A DNA stretch of 64,000 nucleotides from assembly GCF_001598375.1 (NCBI RefSeq), contig NZ_BCYV01000009.1, positions 62,001 to 126,000 on the forward strand, in the 5' to 3' direction. This DNA comes from Novosphingobium capsulatum NBRC 12533. Its GTDB lineage: Bacteria; Pseudomonadota; Alphaproteobacteria; Sphingomonadales; Sphingomonadaceae. This document shows positions 46,025-54,635 of this stretch, piece by piece. The position numbers and the translations under genes are program-made. The stretch's first letter is position 1. Every line of letters starts with the position of its first letter. Below the pieces are notes generated by a model that was given only the letters and a program-made list of their open reading frames with translations, was not told the origin of the DNA and did not search any database.

Positions 46025-46578
46025 TTGCCCAGGATTTCCTTTTCCTTATGGGCGGCAGCGTCGTCCACGGCCTTGATCGTCTCGTCGGTCAGCTTCTGGA
46101 CTTCGGTTTCCAGGCGCTTGCGCTCGTCCTCCGAGATTTCCTTCTTGGCCTCGTCGGCCTTCAAGGCTTCCATGCCATCGCGGCGCACGTTGCGCACGGC
46201 GATGCGGGCGCCTTCGGCATACTTGCTGGCCAGCTTGGCCAGTTCCTTGCGGCGTTCCTCGGTCAGGTCCGGGATCGGCAGGCGCAGGTTGTTGCCGTCG
46301 TTGATGGGGTTGAGGCCAAGGCCGGCAGACCGGATCGCCTTTTCCACCGGGCCGACGTTGGACTTGTCCCACACCTGCACCGAAAGCAGGCGCGGTTCGG
46401 GGGCAGACACGGTGGCCAGCTGGTTCAAGGGCATGTGGCTGCCATAGACTTCGACCGTGATCGGATCGAGCAGCGCGGTGTTGGCGCGGCCGGTGCGCAG
46501 GCCGGCGAGATCGCCCTTGAGCGATTCGACAGCGCCCTTCATGCGGCGCTCAAGATCGCCTTTGTCATACTTTGCCAT
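46021..46578 (-). CDS. frr: Ribosome recycling factor
   Basis: 185 residues, exact RRF length. [26 protein letters not shown] in part, [18 protein letters not shown] and [21 protein letters not shown] in part are canonical. It acts with EF-G to split post-termination ribosomes. It starts three bases after the pyrH stop. Confidence 0.98.
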   Translation of the reverse strand: MAKYDKGDLERRMKGAVESLKGDLAGLRTGRANTALLDPITVEVYGSHMPLNQLATVSAPEPRLLSVQVWDKSNVGPVEKAIRSAGLGLNPINDGNNLRLPIPDLTEERRKELAKLASKYAEGARIAVRNVRRDGMEALKADEAKKEISEDERKRLETEVQKLTDETIKAVDDAAAHKEKEILGK

Positions 46579-46581
46579 GGA

Positions 46582-47307
46582 TCAGGCTTCCTTCCGAACG
46601 ATGGTCTGCGTGCCCTCTCCGGCCAGCACGCGGGCAAGGTTGCCCTGCTCGCGGATCGAGAACACGACGATGGGAATATTGTTGTCGCGGCACAGCGCCA
46701 CGGCCGAGGCATCCATCACCTGCAGGTTGTGCGCCAGCACGGTGTCATAGTCGATGGTGTCAAAGCGCTTGGCCGCCGCATCCTTCTTGGGATCGGCATT
46801 ATAGACGCCATCGACGCTGGTGCCCTTGAACAGCGCATCACACTGCATTTCGGCCGCACGCAGCGCTGCGCCGGAATCGGTGGTGAAATAGGGCGCGCCC
46901 ACGCCGGCGGCAAAGATCACCACCCGGCCCTTGGCGAGATGGCGTTCGGCGCGGCGGCGGATGACGGGTTCGCACACCTGGTCCATCTGCACGGCCGATT
47001 GCACGCGGGTGTCGACGCCCAGCTTTTCGAGGGCGGACTGCATCGCCAGTGCGTTCATCACCGTGGCCAGCATGCCCATGTAATCGGCCTGGGCGCGGTC
47101 CATGCCCTTGGCAGCGCCAGCCATCCCGCGAAAGATGTTGCCACCGCCAATAACCAGGCAGATTTCGAGGCCGGTTTCCTTGGCAGCCTTCACTTCGGCG
47201 GCGAGCGCGGCGACGAAATCGGTATCGATGCCGAACTGCTGGTTGCCCATGAGCACTTCGCCGGAAAGCTTGAGCAGGATGCGCTTGAACTTTGCAGGGG
47301 TGGTCAT
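46582..47307 (-). CDS. pyrH: Uridylate kinase
   Basis: 241 residues. [15 protein letters not shown] and [10 protein letters not shown] are the amino-acid-kinase-fold phosphate and UMP sites; VYNADPKKD is also typical. It phosphorylates UMP to UDP. The ATG at 47307 is the family start; the frame is open upstream but without homology. A ~220-base gap separates it from tsf, so it may have its own promoter. Confidence 0.97.
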   Translation of the reverse strand: MTTPAKFKRILLKLSGEVLMGNQQFGIDTDFVAALAAEVKAAKETGLEICLVIGGGNIFRGMAGAAKGMDRAQADYMGMLATVMNALAMQSALEKLGVDTRVQSAVQMDQVCEPVIRRRAERHLAKGRVVIFAAGVGAPYFTTDSGAALRAAEMQCDALFKGTSVDGVYNADPKKDAAAKRFDTIDYDTVLAHNLQVMDASAVALCRDNNIPIVVFSIREQGNLARVLAGEGTQTIVRKEA

Positions 47308-47531
47308 GGGGCGTCCGGGTCTCGCAAAAAAGGGTCGGGATGAAGGCGGGTTGGCGCGCAACCGGCGGCCCCTCCACCCCTGGTCGCGCCCTTATACGCA
47401 GCGCACAGGCCCTGCCAAGGGCGCCGCTGCGGTTTTCGCAAACGCAAACGTCCCCGCTGCAACAGGAACCCGGCGCATTGCCGCACGGGCAAGGCCAGGC
47501 CCCGGTTGCGCGGGGACGCGAAAAGCGATGC

Positions 47532-48458
47532 TTACTTGATGCCGGCAGCGGCCGCCACTTCGGCGGCGAAGTCGGTCTCTTCCTTTTCGATGCCTTCGCC
47601 CAGCTGGAAGCGGACGTAGTCAACGAGGGCGATCTTGGTGCCAGCAGCCTTGCCAGCCGCTTCGACGACCTGGGCGATCGGGGTCTTGTTGTCCATCACG
47701 AACAGCTGCGACAGCAGGGCGTTTTCCTTGGCATACTTGGCCACGGCGCCATCGACCATCTTGGCCTGCACTTCGGCGGGCTTGCCGCTTTCAGCTGCCT
47801 TTTCAGCCGCGATCTTGCGTTCGCGGGCGATCAGCTCGGCGTCGAGGTCTTCGGCATTGAGCGCCAGCGGGAAAGCAGCGGCGATGTGCATCGCGATCTG
47901 CTTGCCGAGCGGCTCGAGCACGTCGGCGCCAGCTTCGGATTCGAGCGCGACGAGCACGCCGATCTTGCCGAGGTTGGTGGCAGCGGCGTTGTGCATGTAG
48001 GGCACGACGATGCCGTTCGACACAGCGACGTGCTTGATGCGGCGCAGCTGCTGGTTTTCACCGATGGTGGCAACGTTGTTGGTCAGCTTGTCGGCCACGG
48101 TGCCGCCGTCCGGATAGGCAGCAGCCTTGAGAGCTTCCACGTCGGCCGCGCCGGTTTCCAGCGCCACTTCGGTCGACTTGCGCACGAAGTCCTGGAACTG
48201 CTCGTTCTTGGCGACGAAGTCGGTTTCCGAGTTCACTTCGACGGCGACGCCCTTGGTGCCCGAAACGGCCACGCCCACGAGGCCTTCGGCGGCGGTGCGG
48301 CTCGACTTCTTGGCGGCGGCGGCAAGGCCCTTGGCGCGCAGCGCGTCAACCGCGGCTTCGAAATCGCCGGCGGCTTCGTCGAGCGCCTTCTTGCAGTCCA
48401 TCATGCCGGCGCCAGTGCGCTCGCGCAGGTTCTTCACGTCAGCGGCGGTGTAAGCCAT
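47532..48458 (-). CDS. tsf: Elongation factor Ts
   Basis: 308 residues. The N-terminal UBA-like domain ends in [16 protein letters not shown], and [13 protein letters not shown] is the EF-Tu-binding core signature. Nucleotide-exchange factor for EF-Tu. It lies 124 bases downstream of rpsB in the usual order; the gap contains two hairpins. Confidence 0.98.
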   Translation of the reverse strand: MAYTAADVKNLRERTGAGMMDCKKALDEAAGDFEAAVDALRAKGLAAAAKKSSRTAAEGLVGVAVSGTKGVAVEVNSETDFVAKNEQFQDFVRKSTEVALETGAADVEALKAAAYPDGGTVADKLTNNVATIGENQQLRRIKHVAVSNGIVVPYMHNAAATNLGKIGVLVALESEAGADVLEPLGKQIAMHIAAAFPLALNAEDLDAELIARERKIAAEKAAESGKPAEVQAKMVDGAVAKYAKENALLSQLFVMDNKTPIAQVVEAAGKAAGTKIALVDYVRFQLGEGIEKEETDFAAEVAAAAGIK

Positions 48459-48486
48459 CGCGTTTGTCCTTTGTCTGAAACGGTGC

Positions 48487-48559
48487 GGCCGCGGCTGCAC
48501 GCGCCGCGGCCCTACTTCATGAAACGGGACAATTCGGTGACGGCGCCGATCGCGGCGCC
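48487..48559 (-). promoter_or_regulatory. Two GC-rich hairpins between rpsB and tsf
   Basis: First hairpin GGCCGCGGC-N7-GCCGCGGCC at 48487-48511, a perfect 9-bp stem. The second is GGCGCC-N6-GGCGCC at 48542-48559. Neither is followed by a T-run on the minus strand. They may act as an attenuator, RNA-processing or stability element setting the S2 to EF-Ts ratio; this role is inference. Confidence 0.5.
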
Positions 48560-48582
48560 GCCCCCGTCATGTCAGCCTGCAA

Positions 48583-49338
48583 TCAGCCTTCGACGGCTTC
48601 TTCGGCGACCGGCTCGTCCAGCGCGCCCAGGTCCACGCCCGAAGCATAGGCAGCGTCACGGCCGCCCTTGGTGGCAGCGGCGGCCACGGCTTCGCAATAG
48701 AGGCGGATGGCGCGGCTGGCGTCGTCGTTCGCCGGGATCGGGAACGCGATGCCTTCGGGCGAGACGTTCGAATCGAGGATCGCCACGACCGGGATACCCA
48801 GCACGTTGGCTTCCTTGATCGCCAGTTCTTCCTTGTTGGCGTCGATCACGAACATCACGTCGGGGATGCCGCCCATGTCGCGGATACCGCCGAGCGACAG
48901 TTCGAACTTGTCACGCTCGCGCGTGAGCTGGAGCACTTCCTTCTTGGTGAGACCGGCGGTGTCACCCGAAAGCTGTTCTTCCAGCGCCTTGAAGCGCTTG
49001 ATCGAGCCCGAGATGGTCTTCCAGTTGGTGAGCATGCCGCCCAGCCAGCGGTGGTTGACATAGTGCTGACCCGAAGCGCGGGCGGCCTGGGCGATCGGTT
49101 CCTGCGCCTGGCGCTTGGTGCCGACGAACAGCACCTTGCCGCCGGCCTGCACGGTGGCCGAGATGAACTCGAGCGCGCGCGACATCAGCGGAACGGTCTG
49201 CGACAGGTCGAGGATGTGGATGCCGTTGCGGGCGCCGAAGATGTACGGCTTCATCCGCGGGTTCCAGCGGTGGGTCTGGTGGCCGAAGTGGGCACCGGCC
49301 TCGATCAGTTGCTGCATGGTGACGACGGGAGCCGCCAT
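48583..49338 (-). CDS. rpsB: 30S ribosomal protein S2
   Basis: 251 residues. [30 protein letters not shown] in part, [13 protein letters not shown] and [19 protein letters not shown] in part are canonical for S2. The ATG at 49338 has GGAAGG eight bases upstream; another ATG six bases earlier would sit too close to it. Confidence 0.98.
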   Translation of the reverse strand: MAAPVVTMQQLIEAGAHFGHQTHRWNPRMKPYIFGARNGIHILDLSQTVPLMSRALEFISATVQAGGKVLFVGTKRQAQEPIAQAARASGQHYVNHRWLGGMLTNWKTISGSIKRFKALEEQLSGDTAGLTKKEVLQLTRERDKFELSLGGIRDMGGIPDVMFVIDANKEELAIKEANVLGIPVVAILDSNVSPEGIAFPIPANDDASRAIRLYCEAVAAAATKGGRDAAYASGVDLGALDEPVAEEAVEG

Positions 49339-49683
49339 AATCATTTCCTTCCGGTTTCACCTCTGGAGCGCTGGAACCGCGCGGAGAACCCGCAGCTGGC
49401 ACCGGTATGTGCGCGCCCCATGTGGACTGGCCCTGCTGTCATGATGGCGGCGGAAATGCCGCGAATCACCGCTGGGCTGCGGCGCCCATAGCGCGCGCAA
49501 AGCGGCAATGCCACCGGAAATGCCCTTAGCAGTGATTCGCGGGGATAACCTGCCCGGCGCAGGCAAAACACGCCCTGGCGCAACTGTTCCACGCCCGAAT
49601 CACCGCGCCGCGAACACTGTTTCATCGATTTTCGACATAAGCACAAACACTTAGCATGAGCGCAGATGTGTTTGAAATTCCAG

Positions 49684-49712
49684 TTGACGCACCGGAACAA
49701 AAGTGGAACATT
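49684..49712 (+). promoter_or_regulatory. Candidate sigma-70 promoter overlapped by LexA box 1
   Basis: TTGACG at 49684-49689 matches a -35, and AACATT at 49707-49712 is a weak -10 at 17-base spacing. The first LexA box lies in the spacer and -10, the textbook position for repression. The -10 match is poor, so the promoter call is tentative. Confidence 0.4.
49695..49709. promoter_or_regulatory. LexA box 1 (GAAC-N7-GAAC)
   Basis: GAACAAAAGTGGAAC is a perfect match to the alphaproteobacterial LexA direct-repeat site GTTC-N7-GTTC read on the other strand. Confidence 0.75.
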
Positions 49713-49735
49713 TGGGGCGTCGACGGGCCAAACAG

Positions 49736-49750
49736 GAACCGTTCAGGAAC
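49736..49750. promoter_or_regulatory. LexA box 2 (GAAC-N7-GAAC)
   Basis: GAACCGTTCAGGAAC is a second perfect GAAC-N7-GAAC site, 41 bases (about four helical turns) from the first and in the same orientation. This spacing would place two LexA dimers on the same DNA face. Confidence 0.75.
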
Positions 49751-49757
49751 GATCGAG

Positions 49758-49766
49758 TTATCCACA
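49758..49766 (+). promoter_or_regulatory. DnaA box
   Basis: TTATCCACA, identical to the strongest E. coli DnaA 9-mer, seven bases after LexA box 2 and 80 bases before the small membrane protein start. A single box can occur by chance. Confidence 0.45.
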
Positions 49767-49846
49767 ACACAAGCGCTTGCTGTCAAGCCTTGGGCACAGG
49801 ACGCCCTGCTTGGCACCTGCCCTCTTGTCTTCGGAAAGGCATCGCC

Positions 49847-50155
49847 ATGCTCGCCATTCTCGCTTCGCTCGTCATTGCCGGCGCCGGCGTTGCAGCCCTG
49901 GTTGCCGTTGCGGCCACCTGGCACGGCCAGCTTGGCGCCATTCGTCAGTTGCTGGCCGATGCCCGCGCGCTGGAACAAGCCGATGCGCTGGACCTCGATC
50001 GCGCTTTCCTGGCGCGGCTGATCGACAGCCCGCTGGCCACCGCCGCGCCGGCGACCCCGGCGCTGCCGCCGCTGGTGCGCAGCACGGTGCGCCGCCCCTC
50101 GCCGCGCCCGGCCGCTGGCGTGGTTACGAAAGCGACACGGCGCGCTGCCGCTTGA
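49847..50155 (+). CDS. Small single-pass membrane protein, putatively SOS-regulated
   Basis: 102 residues, not recognised. Residues ~3-25 (AILASLVIAGAGVAALVAVAA) form one membrane helix. Then come a short amphipathic region (QLGAIRQLLADARALEQADALDLDRAFLARL in part) and a basic, Pro-rich tail (PPLVRSTVRRPSPRPAAG). The start is preceded by GGAAAGG. The upstream region holds two tandem LexA boxes and a DnaA box. Size and topology recall SOS-induced division inhibitors such as Caulobacter SidA, but there is no sequence evidence for that. Its 3' end overlaps the tail of pssA by 32 bases. Confidence 0.65.
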   Translation: MLAILASLVIAGAGVAALVAVAATWHGQLGAIRQLLADARALEQADALDLDRAFLARLIDSPLATAAPATPALPPLVRSTVRRPSPRPAAGVVTKATRRAAA

Positions 50156-50930
50156 GCCGGGCATAGCGCACCACGCCAACCGGAATGAGCACCAGATAAA
50201 GTGCGCAAATTCCCACCAGCGTAAGCCAGGGTTCGGTCAGTAAGGCCGCAAAGACCAGCCCGGTCAGCGCGATAAGTTCCAACCGGATAGTCTTGCGCGG
50301 GCGGAACGATGACCAGCCCGGCGTCGCCAAGTTGGAAATCATCATGAAGGCCATGAGCGCGGCCCAGATCGCCACGAAGATCGGCTGGCGAAACTCGTCG
50401 CGGCCGCTCGCCACCCACAGGTAAAGCGGCAGGAACGACAGGCCGGCGCCGGCCGGGGCGGGAACGCCAGTAAGAAAGCCGGCAGACTTGTGGGGCTGCT
50501 CTTCCATGTCGATGCGGGCGTTGAAGCGGGCGAGGCGCAGGGCGCAGCATACCGCCAGCGCCAACGCAGCAAACCAGCCAAAGCGCGGCATCTGCTGCAA
50601 CGACCACAAATAGAGAATCAGCGCCGGCGCCACGCCAAACGAGATGGCGTCAGACAGGCTATCCAGCTCGGCGCCAAAGCGCGATTGCGCCTTCATCAGC
50701 CGCGCCACACGGCCATCGATGCCGTCGAGCATGCCGGCAAGAATGACCGCCAGCACCGCGCCGCGGAAATCACCACCAATGGCAAAGCGAATACCGGTCA
50801 GCCCGCAGCATAGCGCAGCAGAGGTAATGGCATTGGGCACCAGCGCGCGCAGGGTAAGCCCGCGCGGCAGCCGGTGGCGGCCAAAGTCTTCACCCGAAAA
50901 TGCCTCTTCGTCCTCTGCCGGCAAGGTCAC
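50124..50930 (-). CDS. pssA: CDP-diacylglycerol-serine O-phosphatidyltransferase
   Basis: 268 residues with about seven hydrophobic helices. The CDP-alcohol phosphotransferase motif is complete: DGRVAR, then eight residues, G, three residues, D, three residues, D ([19 protein letters not shown] in part, LSD). It makes phosphatidylserine from CDP-diacylglycerol. The start overlaps the psd stop by four bases, and the two enzymes act in sequence toward phosphatidylethanolamine. Confidence 0.95.
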   Translation of the reverse strand: MTLPAEDEEAFSGEDFGRHRLPRGLTLRALVPNAITSAALCCGLTGIRFAIGGDFRGAVLAVILAGMLDGIDGRVARLMKAQSRFGAELDSLSDAISFGVAPALILYLWSLQQMPRFGWFAALALAVCCALRLARFNARIDMEEQPHKSAGFLTGVPAPAGAGLSFLPLYLWVASGRDEFRQPIFVAIWAALMAFMMISNLATPGWSSFRPRKTIRLELIALTGLVFAALLTEPWLTLVGICALYLVLIPVGVVRYARLKRQRAVSLS

Positions 50931-51676
50931 TGGCTGATGCCCTCGATCAGCGGTGCATCGCCGATTTCGGCCAGGATGGTTTCGCCGGCCACCACGCGCT
51001 GGCCGATCAGCACCTTGGGCTCCGTGCCGACGGGCAGGTAAACGTCAACGCGGCTACCAAAGCGAATGAGGCCAACCCGCTGGCCCACGGCGACGATGTC
51101 TCCGCTCTTGACGAACGGCACGATGCGCCGCGCAACCAGGCCGGCGATCTGCGTGAAGCCGATCTTCACGCCGTCGCTGCGTTCCACCAGGAAGTGCTGG
51201 CGCTCGTTTTCCTCGCTCGCCTTGTCGAGATCGGCATTGAGGAACTTGCCAGGAATATAGACCACGCGGCGGATCGTGCCACCGATCGGGGTGCGATTCA
51301 CGTGCACGTCGAACACCGACATGAAGATCGACACGCGGGTAACCGGCGTCGGGTCCATGGCGGCAAGGCCGCTGCCATCGTCGGCCGAAAGCTCGCGCGG
51401 CGGGGCCACCTTCTGGATCAGCGTGATCAGGCCATCGGCCGGCGCCACCACAAAGCGATCGTCACGCGGAGTCACGCGCACCGGATCGCGGAAGAACGCC
51501 AGCACCCCCAGCGTGAGGAACACGAACGGCCAGGCCACGATGCTGCCGCCGAAAATGGCCGCGATCAGCGCGATGCCACCGGCAATGGCGCCGAACTTGC
51601 GTCCTTCGGGATGGATGGAGGGCCAGGACCAACCGGCATTGCCGCGTCCGCGATTGTCAAAAATGTCACCAGGCAT
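50927..51676 (-). CDS. psd: Phosphatidylserine decarboxylase proenzyme
   Basis: 249 residues, the short bacterial form. The self-cleavage/pyruvoyl site is in [13 protein letters not shown] (the Ser of FGS becomes the pyruvoyl group). The [18 protein letters not shown] stretch in the middle is typical. One or two N-terminal membrane helices (residues ~28-60). It produces phosphatidylethanolamine. First gene of psd-pssA. Confidence 0.95.
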   Translation of the reverse strand: MPGDIFDNRGRGNAGWSWPSIHPEGRKFGAIAGGIALIAAIFGGSIVAWPFVFLTLGVLAFFRDPVRVTPRDDRFVVAPADGLITLIQKVAPPRELSADDGSGLAAMDPTPVTRVSIFMSVFDVHVNRTPIGGTIRRVVYIPGKFLNADLDKASEENERQHFLVERSDGVKIGFTQIAGLVARRIVPFVKSGDIVAVGQRVGLIRFGSRVDVYLPVGTEPKVLIGQRVVAGETILAEIGDAPLIEGISQ

Positions 51677-51876
51677 GCCGCCGGTCTAGGCGCTGGCGCG
51701 TCGCGCGGCAAGCGTATGGCGCACACCAGTGCCACCAACCGCTGTCAGGGATCGACCAGCGCCGTCCCAACTACATGCAAAGCCTTGTTGTATAAGGAAA
51801 CTGCACAACAGGGTGGCATCGCGCCGGGCGGCAAATTGGGCTTTTGTGGTGAGGCAACCGCAAAAGGAACCACGCA

Positions 51877-52161
51877 ATGATCCCCCTTCACACCCCGTTC
51901 TGGCCCTGCTGGCTGATCAGCTTGGCAGCGACCTGCACGATCACGATTGCCCGGCTGGGGCTGCGCCTTTCGCCCGCCGGCCGGCATGGGCTGGTATGGC
52001 GCGAATGCCTCGCCCTGCCGGTATTTCCCACGGTGGCAGCCTGCTATGCCGGCCTGCACCAATGGCAGCCGGCCGCAGCAGCGCTGCTGGCGATGGCGCT
52101 GGCCCTGCCCGGCTATCCCCGGCTGGCACGGACCATGGCGCGCTACATCTTGCGGAAATAG
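51877..52161 (+). CDS. Small hydrophobic protein of unknown function
   Basis: 94 residues with about three hydrophobic segments (residues ~8-27, 45-62 and 66-82) and Arg between them. AAAAGGAA lies eight bases before the ATG. No family is recognised. It runs tail-to-tail into the repressor gene with a 19-base overlap, so it is either the last host gene or part of the prophage edge. Coding status is likely but not certain. Confidence 0.45.
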   Translation: MIPLHTPFWPCWLISLAATCTITIARLGLRLSPAGRHGLVWRECLALPVFPTVAACYAGLHQWQPAAAALLAMALALPGYPRLARTMARYILRK

Positions 52162-52802
52162 GCCACGACGCGGCCCAGCACGTGCAATTCCCCGTCATAT
52201 GCAGTGATCGGGGAAATGGCAGGATTATCGGCCATCAGCAGCCAGCCGCCATCCTTGCTGGGCCGCAGACGCTTGACGCAGCCCAGCCCGCAATAGCTGA
52301 CCGCCCAGACCTGATCGGCCAGGCGCGGCACGGCCTGGCTGGTATCGATCAGCAGCAGATCGTTATCGAGAATAGTGGGGATCATGCTGTCCCCGGAACC
52401 GCGCGCAATGATCAGACTTTCCGCCGGGGCACGGGTATAGAGATCGAGCCATTCGCGCGGAAACATGCGCTGCACATCGGCGATAGGCTGGTCGATATAG
52501 GCGGCGCCCAGGCCGATCGCCAGATCGACCTCGCGCACGGCAACCAGGCCCATGGCTCCGGCAACTACCGAAACCGATGGCGCACGGCGACCATCGTTGG
52601 CGGGGTCATCGGTTTCACCGGTGAGATATTCCACGCTCGTTTCGAGAGCGCGGGCTATGGCGTGGATATGGCGCGACCCTTGCGCCCCCTTGCGGATGAG
52701 GTGGTTCACGCTCGGCTGTGAAATGCCGACGCGGCGCGCCAGTTCCGCCTGCGACAGGCCCAACGCGCTGATTCGCGCGGCAATGCGATCACCCAGTGTC
52801 AT
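52143..52802 (-). CDS. Phage-type repressor: XRE helix-turn-helix with S24 peptidase domain
   Basis: 219 residues. The helix-turn-helix is at ~16-40 (LSQAELARRVGISQPSVNHLI). The LexA/CI-like C-terminal domain has Ser139 in GSGDSMIPT and Lys177 in CVKRL as the self-cleavage dyad, with a plausible Ala-Gly hinge at VVAGAMG (81-82). RecA-stimulated self-cleavage would derepress the prophage during DNA damage. The ATG at 52802 has no clear ribosome site; the palindromic operator begins ten bases upstream. It diverges from the Ogr gene. Confidence 0.9.
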   Translation of the reverse strand: MTLGDRIAARISALGLSQAELARRVGISQPSVNHLIRKGAQGSRHIHAIARALETSVEYLTGETDDPANDGRRAPSVSVVAGAMGLVAVREVDLAIGLGAAYIDQPIADVQRMFPREWLDLYTRAPAESLIIARGSGDSMIPTILDNDLLLIDTSQAVPRLADQVWAVSYCGLGCVKRLRPSKDGGWLLMADNPAISPITAYDGELHVLGRVVAYFRKM

Positions 52803-52811
52803 GGATAGCGG

Positions 52812-52831
52812 TTTATAGATTAAACTATAAA
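52812..52831. promoter_or_regulatory. Repressor operator O1
   Basis: Perfect palindrome TTTATAG-ATTAAA-CTATAAA, AT-rich in a GC-rich genome, ten bases upstream of the repressor start codon. It is the best candidate binding site for the S24-type repressor. Confidence 0.7.
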
Positions 52832-52842
52832 TCGGCAATTCA

Positions 52843-52887
52843 TTTATCTATTGCCTAGACGATAGATTGGTGCATTATAGATTTATC
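52843..52887. promoter_or_regulatory. Further operator half-sites and the ogr promoter region
   Basis: ATCTAT at 52846-52851 faces ATAGAT at 52862-52867, and TATAGATT recurs at about 52876-52883. These echo the half-site of the 20-bp operator nearby. The stretch is strongly AT-rich and lies just before the ogr-like gene, so it probably contains that gene's promoter. Confidence 0.5.
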
Positions 52888-52907
52888 GATACAGACGGAG
52901 ATCCACC

Positions 52908-53150
52908 ATGCCATCCCCCACCACGGGGCAGCCGCGCACCGGGCGCCTGCATTGCCCCCATTGCCACCAACCGGGTCAACGGCGGTCGAGCCGGCCGGTT
53001 ACCGACACCCACCGCGAGATCTATTACCAGTGCACCAATGTGGTTTGCGGCCATACCTGGAAGGCCAGCGAGACCTACGACTATGGCCTGGTGCCCAGCG
53101 CCACGCCAAACCCGCAGGTGACGCTGCCACAACGACCGGGCCGGCCGTGA
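52908..53150 (+). CDS. ogr: Ogr/Delta-family zinc-finger activator of phage late genes
   Basis: 80 residues. The Ogr signature is clear: Cys16-X2-Cys19 (CPHC), then RSSRPVTDTHREIYYQC and Cys42-X4-Cys47 (CTNVVCGHTW). In P2-type phages this protein activates the late promoters of the head, tail and lysis operons. GGAG is nine bases upstream. It diverges from the repressor across the operators, so the repressor probably controls it directly. Confidence 0.9.
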   Translation: MPSPTTGQPRTGRLHCPHCHQPGQRRSSRPVTDTHREIYYQCTNVVCGHTWKASETYDYGLVPSATPNPQVTLPQRPGRP

Positions 53151-53336
53151 AAGCTCGGGATTCTTTGTGGGGGGCAGCCCTGGCGAGCGGGCTGGAATAC
53201 TGGTGGTGGCAGGGCTAGACGCCTTTTCCCGCATTAAGTCAGCCACTTCACCGTGGCGTACGCAAAAAGCGCGCTCCAGGGTTTCCGGGCGTTTTGAAGC
53301 CGTTTGGCGAACCTTTTTTCAAGGGTGCCAAGGGGC

Positions 53337-54098
53337 ATGACGACCGCAGCTATAGGCGAACTTATTAGCTGGCGCGTCAAGGCTATCCAAGAGGGCAAGC
53401 GGTTCGAACGCACCCCGCGTAAGCACAGCTACGACGAGCACGATCCGCGTGCGCAGATCTTCCGCCCGGTGTGTGGCGGACGCACGGCTGAAGCTTTGCG
53501 CTGGCGTGACAAGCTCCTCCAAGTGGCGCGCGAATACAACTCGCTGCATAAGAAGAAGGGCGAGCGCGAAGGGCCACTAGGCAGCAATGGCCTATGGGTG
53601 CTTGAGGTGCTGCTGGGCTACGTAGATTTTGCCACTGGCCGCTGCGATCCCGCGATCGACACGATCTGCGCCAAGGCCCGCTTGGCCCGCGCCACGGTGG
53701 TGCGTGCGATCGAGGCGCTCAAGGCGCATGGCTTCATCGACAAGGTTCGGCGCACGCGGCGGACCGGCCGCTCGGCTTGCGAGGGGCCACAAAGAGAACA
53801 AATCACGAACGCCTATGCTTTCGCCACCAAGCTGGCAGCAACTGTGCAGCAGCGATTCGCGCAACTGGTCGGCGGCCGTAAGCGCGCAGAGGCGATCCAG
53901 GCGCGAAAAAAGGCTGAGGCGGCCGAGCGCCAGGCGCTGCTGGTCAAGCCACTCTCGGGCCTGGGTAGCGCCCTTCACCCCGACGATCCCAAGCTCGCCC
54001 GCGTCCTAGACGCCCTGGGGGCGCATTTCGACAGCCAGCCTTCCTGTGCCCCAAGTGCGAGTTCAGTGGCTAGGGAGTACCCCGCCTCAGGTATCTAA
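53337..54098 (+). CDS. Winged-helix replication-initiator-like protein
   Basis: 253 residues. A central winged-helix segment (CAKARLARATVVRAIEALKAHGFIDKVRRTRRTG in part, residues ~115-150) is followed by a basic, Arg/Lys/Ala-rich coiled region. The pattern resembles helix-turn-helix replication or regulatory proteins of sphingomonad plasmids and phages, but I cannot name a family. Start ATG 53337 is uncertain; a TTG at 53304 is possible. It lies in the region where P2-like phages carry replication genes. Confidence 0.6.
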   Translation: MTTAAIGELISWRVKAIQEGKRFERTPRKHSYDEHDPRAQIFRPVCGGRTAEALRWRDKLLQVAREYNSLHKKKGEREGPLGSNGLWVLEVLLGYVDFATGRCDPAIDTICAKARLARATVVRAIEALKAHGFIDKVRRTRRTGRSACEGPQREQITNAYAFATKLAATVQQRFAQLVGGRKRAEAIQARKKAEAAERQALLVKPLSGLGSALHPDDPKLARVLDALGAHFDSQPSCAPSASSVAREYPASGI

Positions 54099-54587
54099 GG
54101 GGAAAAGGAATCGCTTCGCGATACGCAGTTTGATGGCGCGGACAGGCCCAAACGACACAGAACGAACGCTCCGGCGTGCTTTGCGGCACCGTCGGACGGA
54201 GCGGCTTGCGCCGCTCCGGGGCTCGGCAGGGGCGCCAGGAGCAAAAGCTGTGCCAGATCGCCGACGAAGCGCTTTCCGAGAGGGCGCGCCAGGTGCGTCG
54301 AGATGCGTTTGCGTGCACATTGTAATGTGACCGGCCGATAGGCCAGAAAATAACCGGTTTCCAGCCCTTCCCATGTTGCGTGCGATCTCGGCCGACTGCG
54401 TAGAAACCATCCCCGAAGCGTGGAGGCGGGGCGTGGGGGCAAGTGCGGCGCACGGGGTCTGGAGAGGATTGGCTGGCCGTGCAAGCCCGATATCCAGCCG
54501 CAGCCCTCGTCCGCCGGTTCCATTGACTGTCGAACAGCCCCGCTCGATAAGCCCCGTCGCCACGCGCCGATCGCCATGCAAAGCAAC

Positions 54588-54607
54588 TTATGCGGAAAAT
54601 CGCATAT
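54588..54607. promoter_or_regulatory. Operator A of the HipB-like regulator
   Basis: TTATGCG-GAAAAT-CGCATAT, a near-perfect palindrome with a six-base spacer, matching the layout of the second site 27 bases downstream. Confidence 0.6.
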
Positions 54608-54614
54608 GGTCGGC

Positions 54615-54634
54615 TTATGCCATTTCCGGCATAA
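54615..54634. promoter_or_regulatory. Operator B of the HipB-like regulator
   Basis: TTATGCC-ATTTCC-GGCATAA, a perfect 7-bp inverted repeat with a six-base spacer, ending one base before the regulator start codon. Two such sites in tandem are typical of autoregulated toxin-antitoxin promoters. Confidence 0.6.
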
Positions 54635-54635
54635 T

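Larger units (their letters stand above)
49339..49846. other. 508-base intergenic region with rpsB leader and SOS-type promoter
   Basis: Non-coding gap between divergent rpsB (-) and a small membrane protein gene (+). The left ~250 bases are presumably the rpsB promoter and leader; I could not place a convincing -35/-10 pair. The right part holds two LexA boxes and a DnaA box, listed separately. Open frames across it lack ribosome sites and family resemblance. Confidence 0.6.
54099..54635. other. 537-base region without a convincing gene
   Basis: Open frames exist on both strands but have no ribosome sites or recognisable domains, and their composition looks like read-through of GC-rich DNA. 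A perfect hairpin GGAGCGGC-TTGC-GCCGCTCC at 54198-54217 without a T-run lies ~100 bases after the replication-like gene. The right end holds the two tandem operators listed below. Confidence 0.6.

Noticed and set aside
49341..49700. 119-codon - strand frame upstream of rpsB
   Set aside because: It spans the LexA boxes and the rpsB leader, has many Cys and Arg, no ribosome site and no domain.
51729..52721. 330-codon + strand frame across the repressor gene
   Set aside because: Antisense to an S24-type repressor with an intact Ser-Lys dyad; no start signal.
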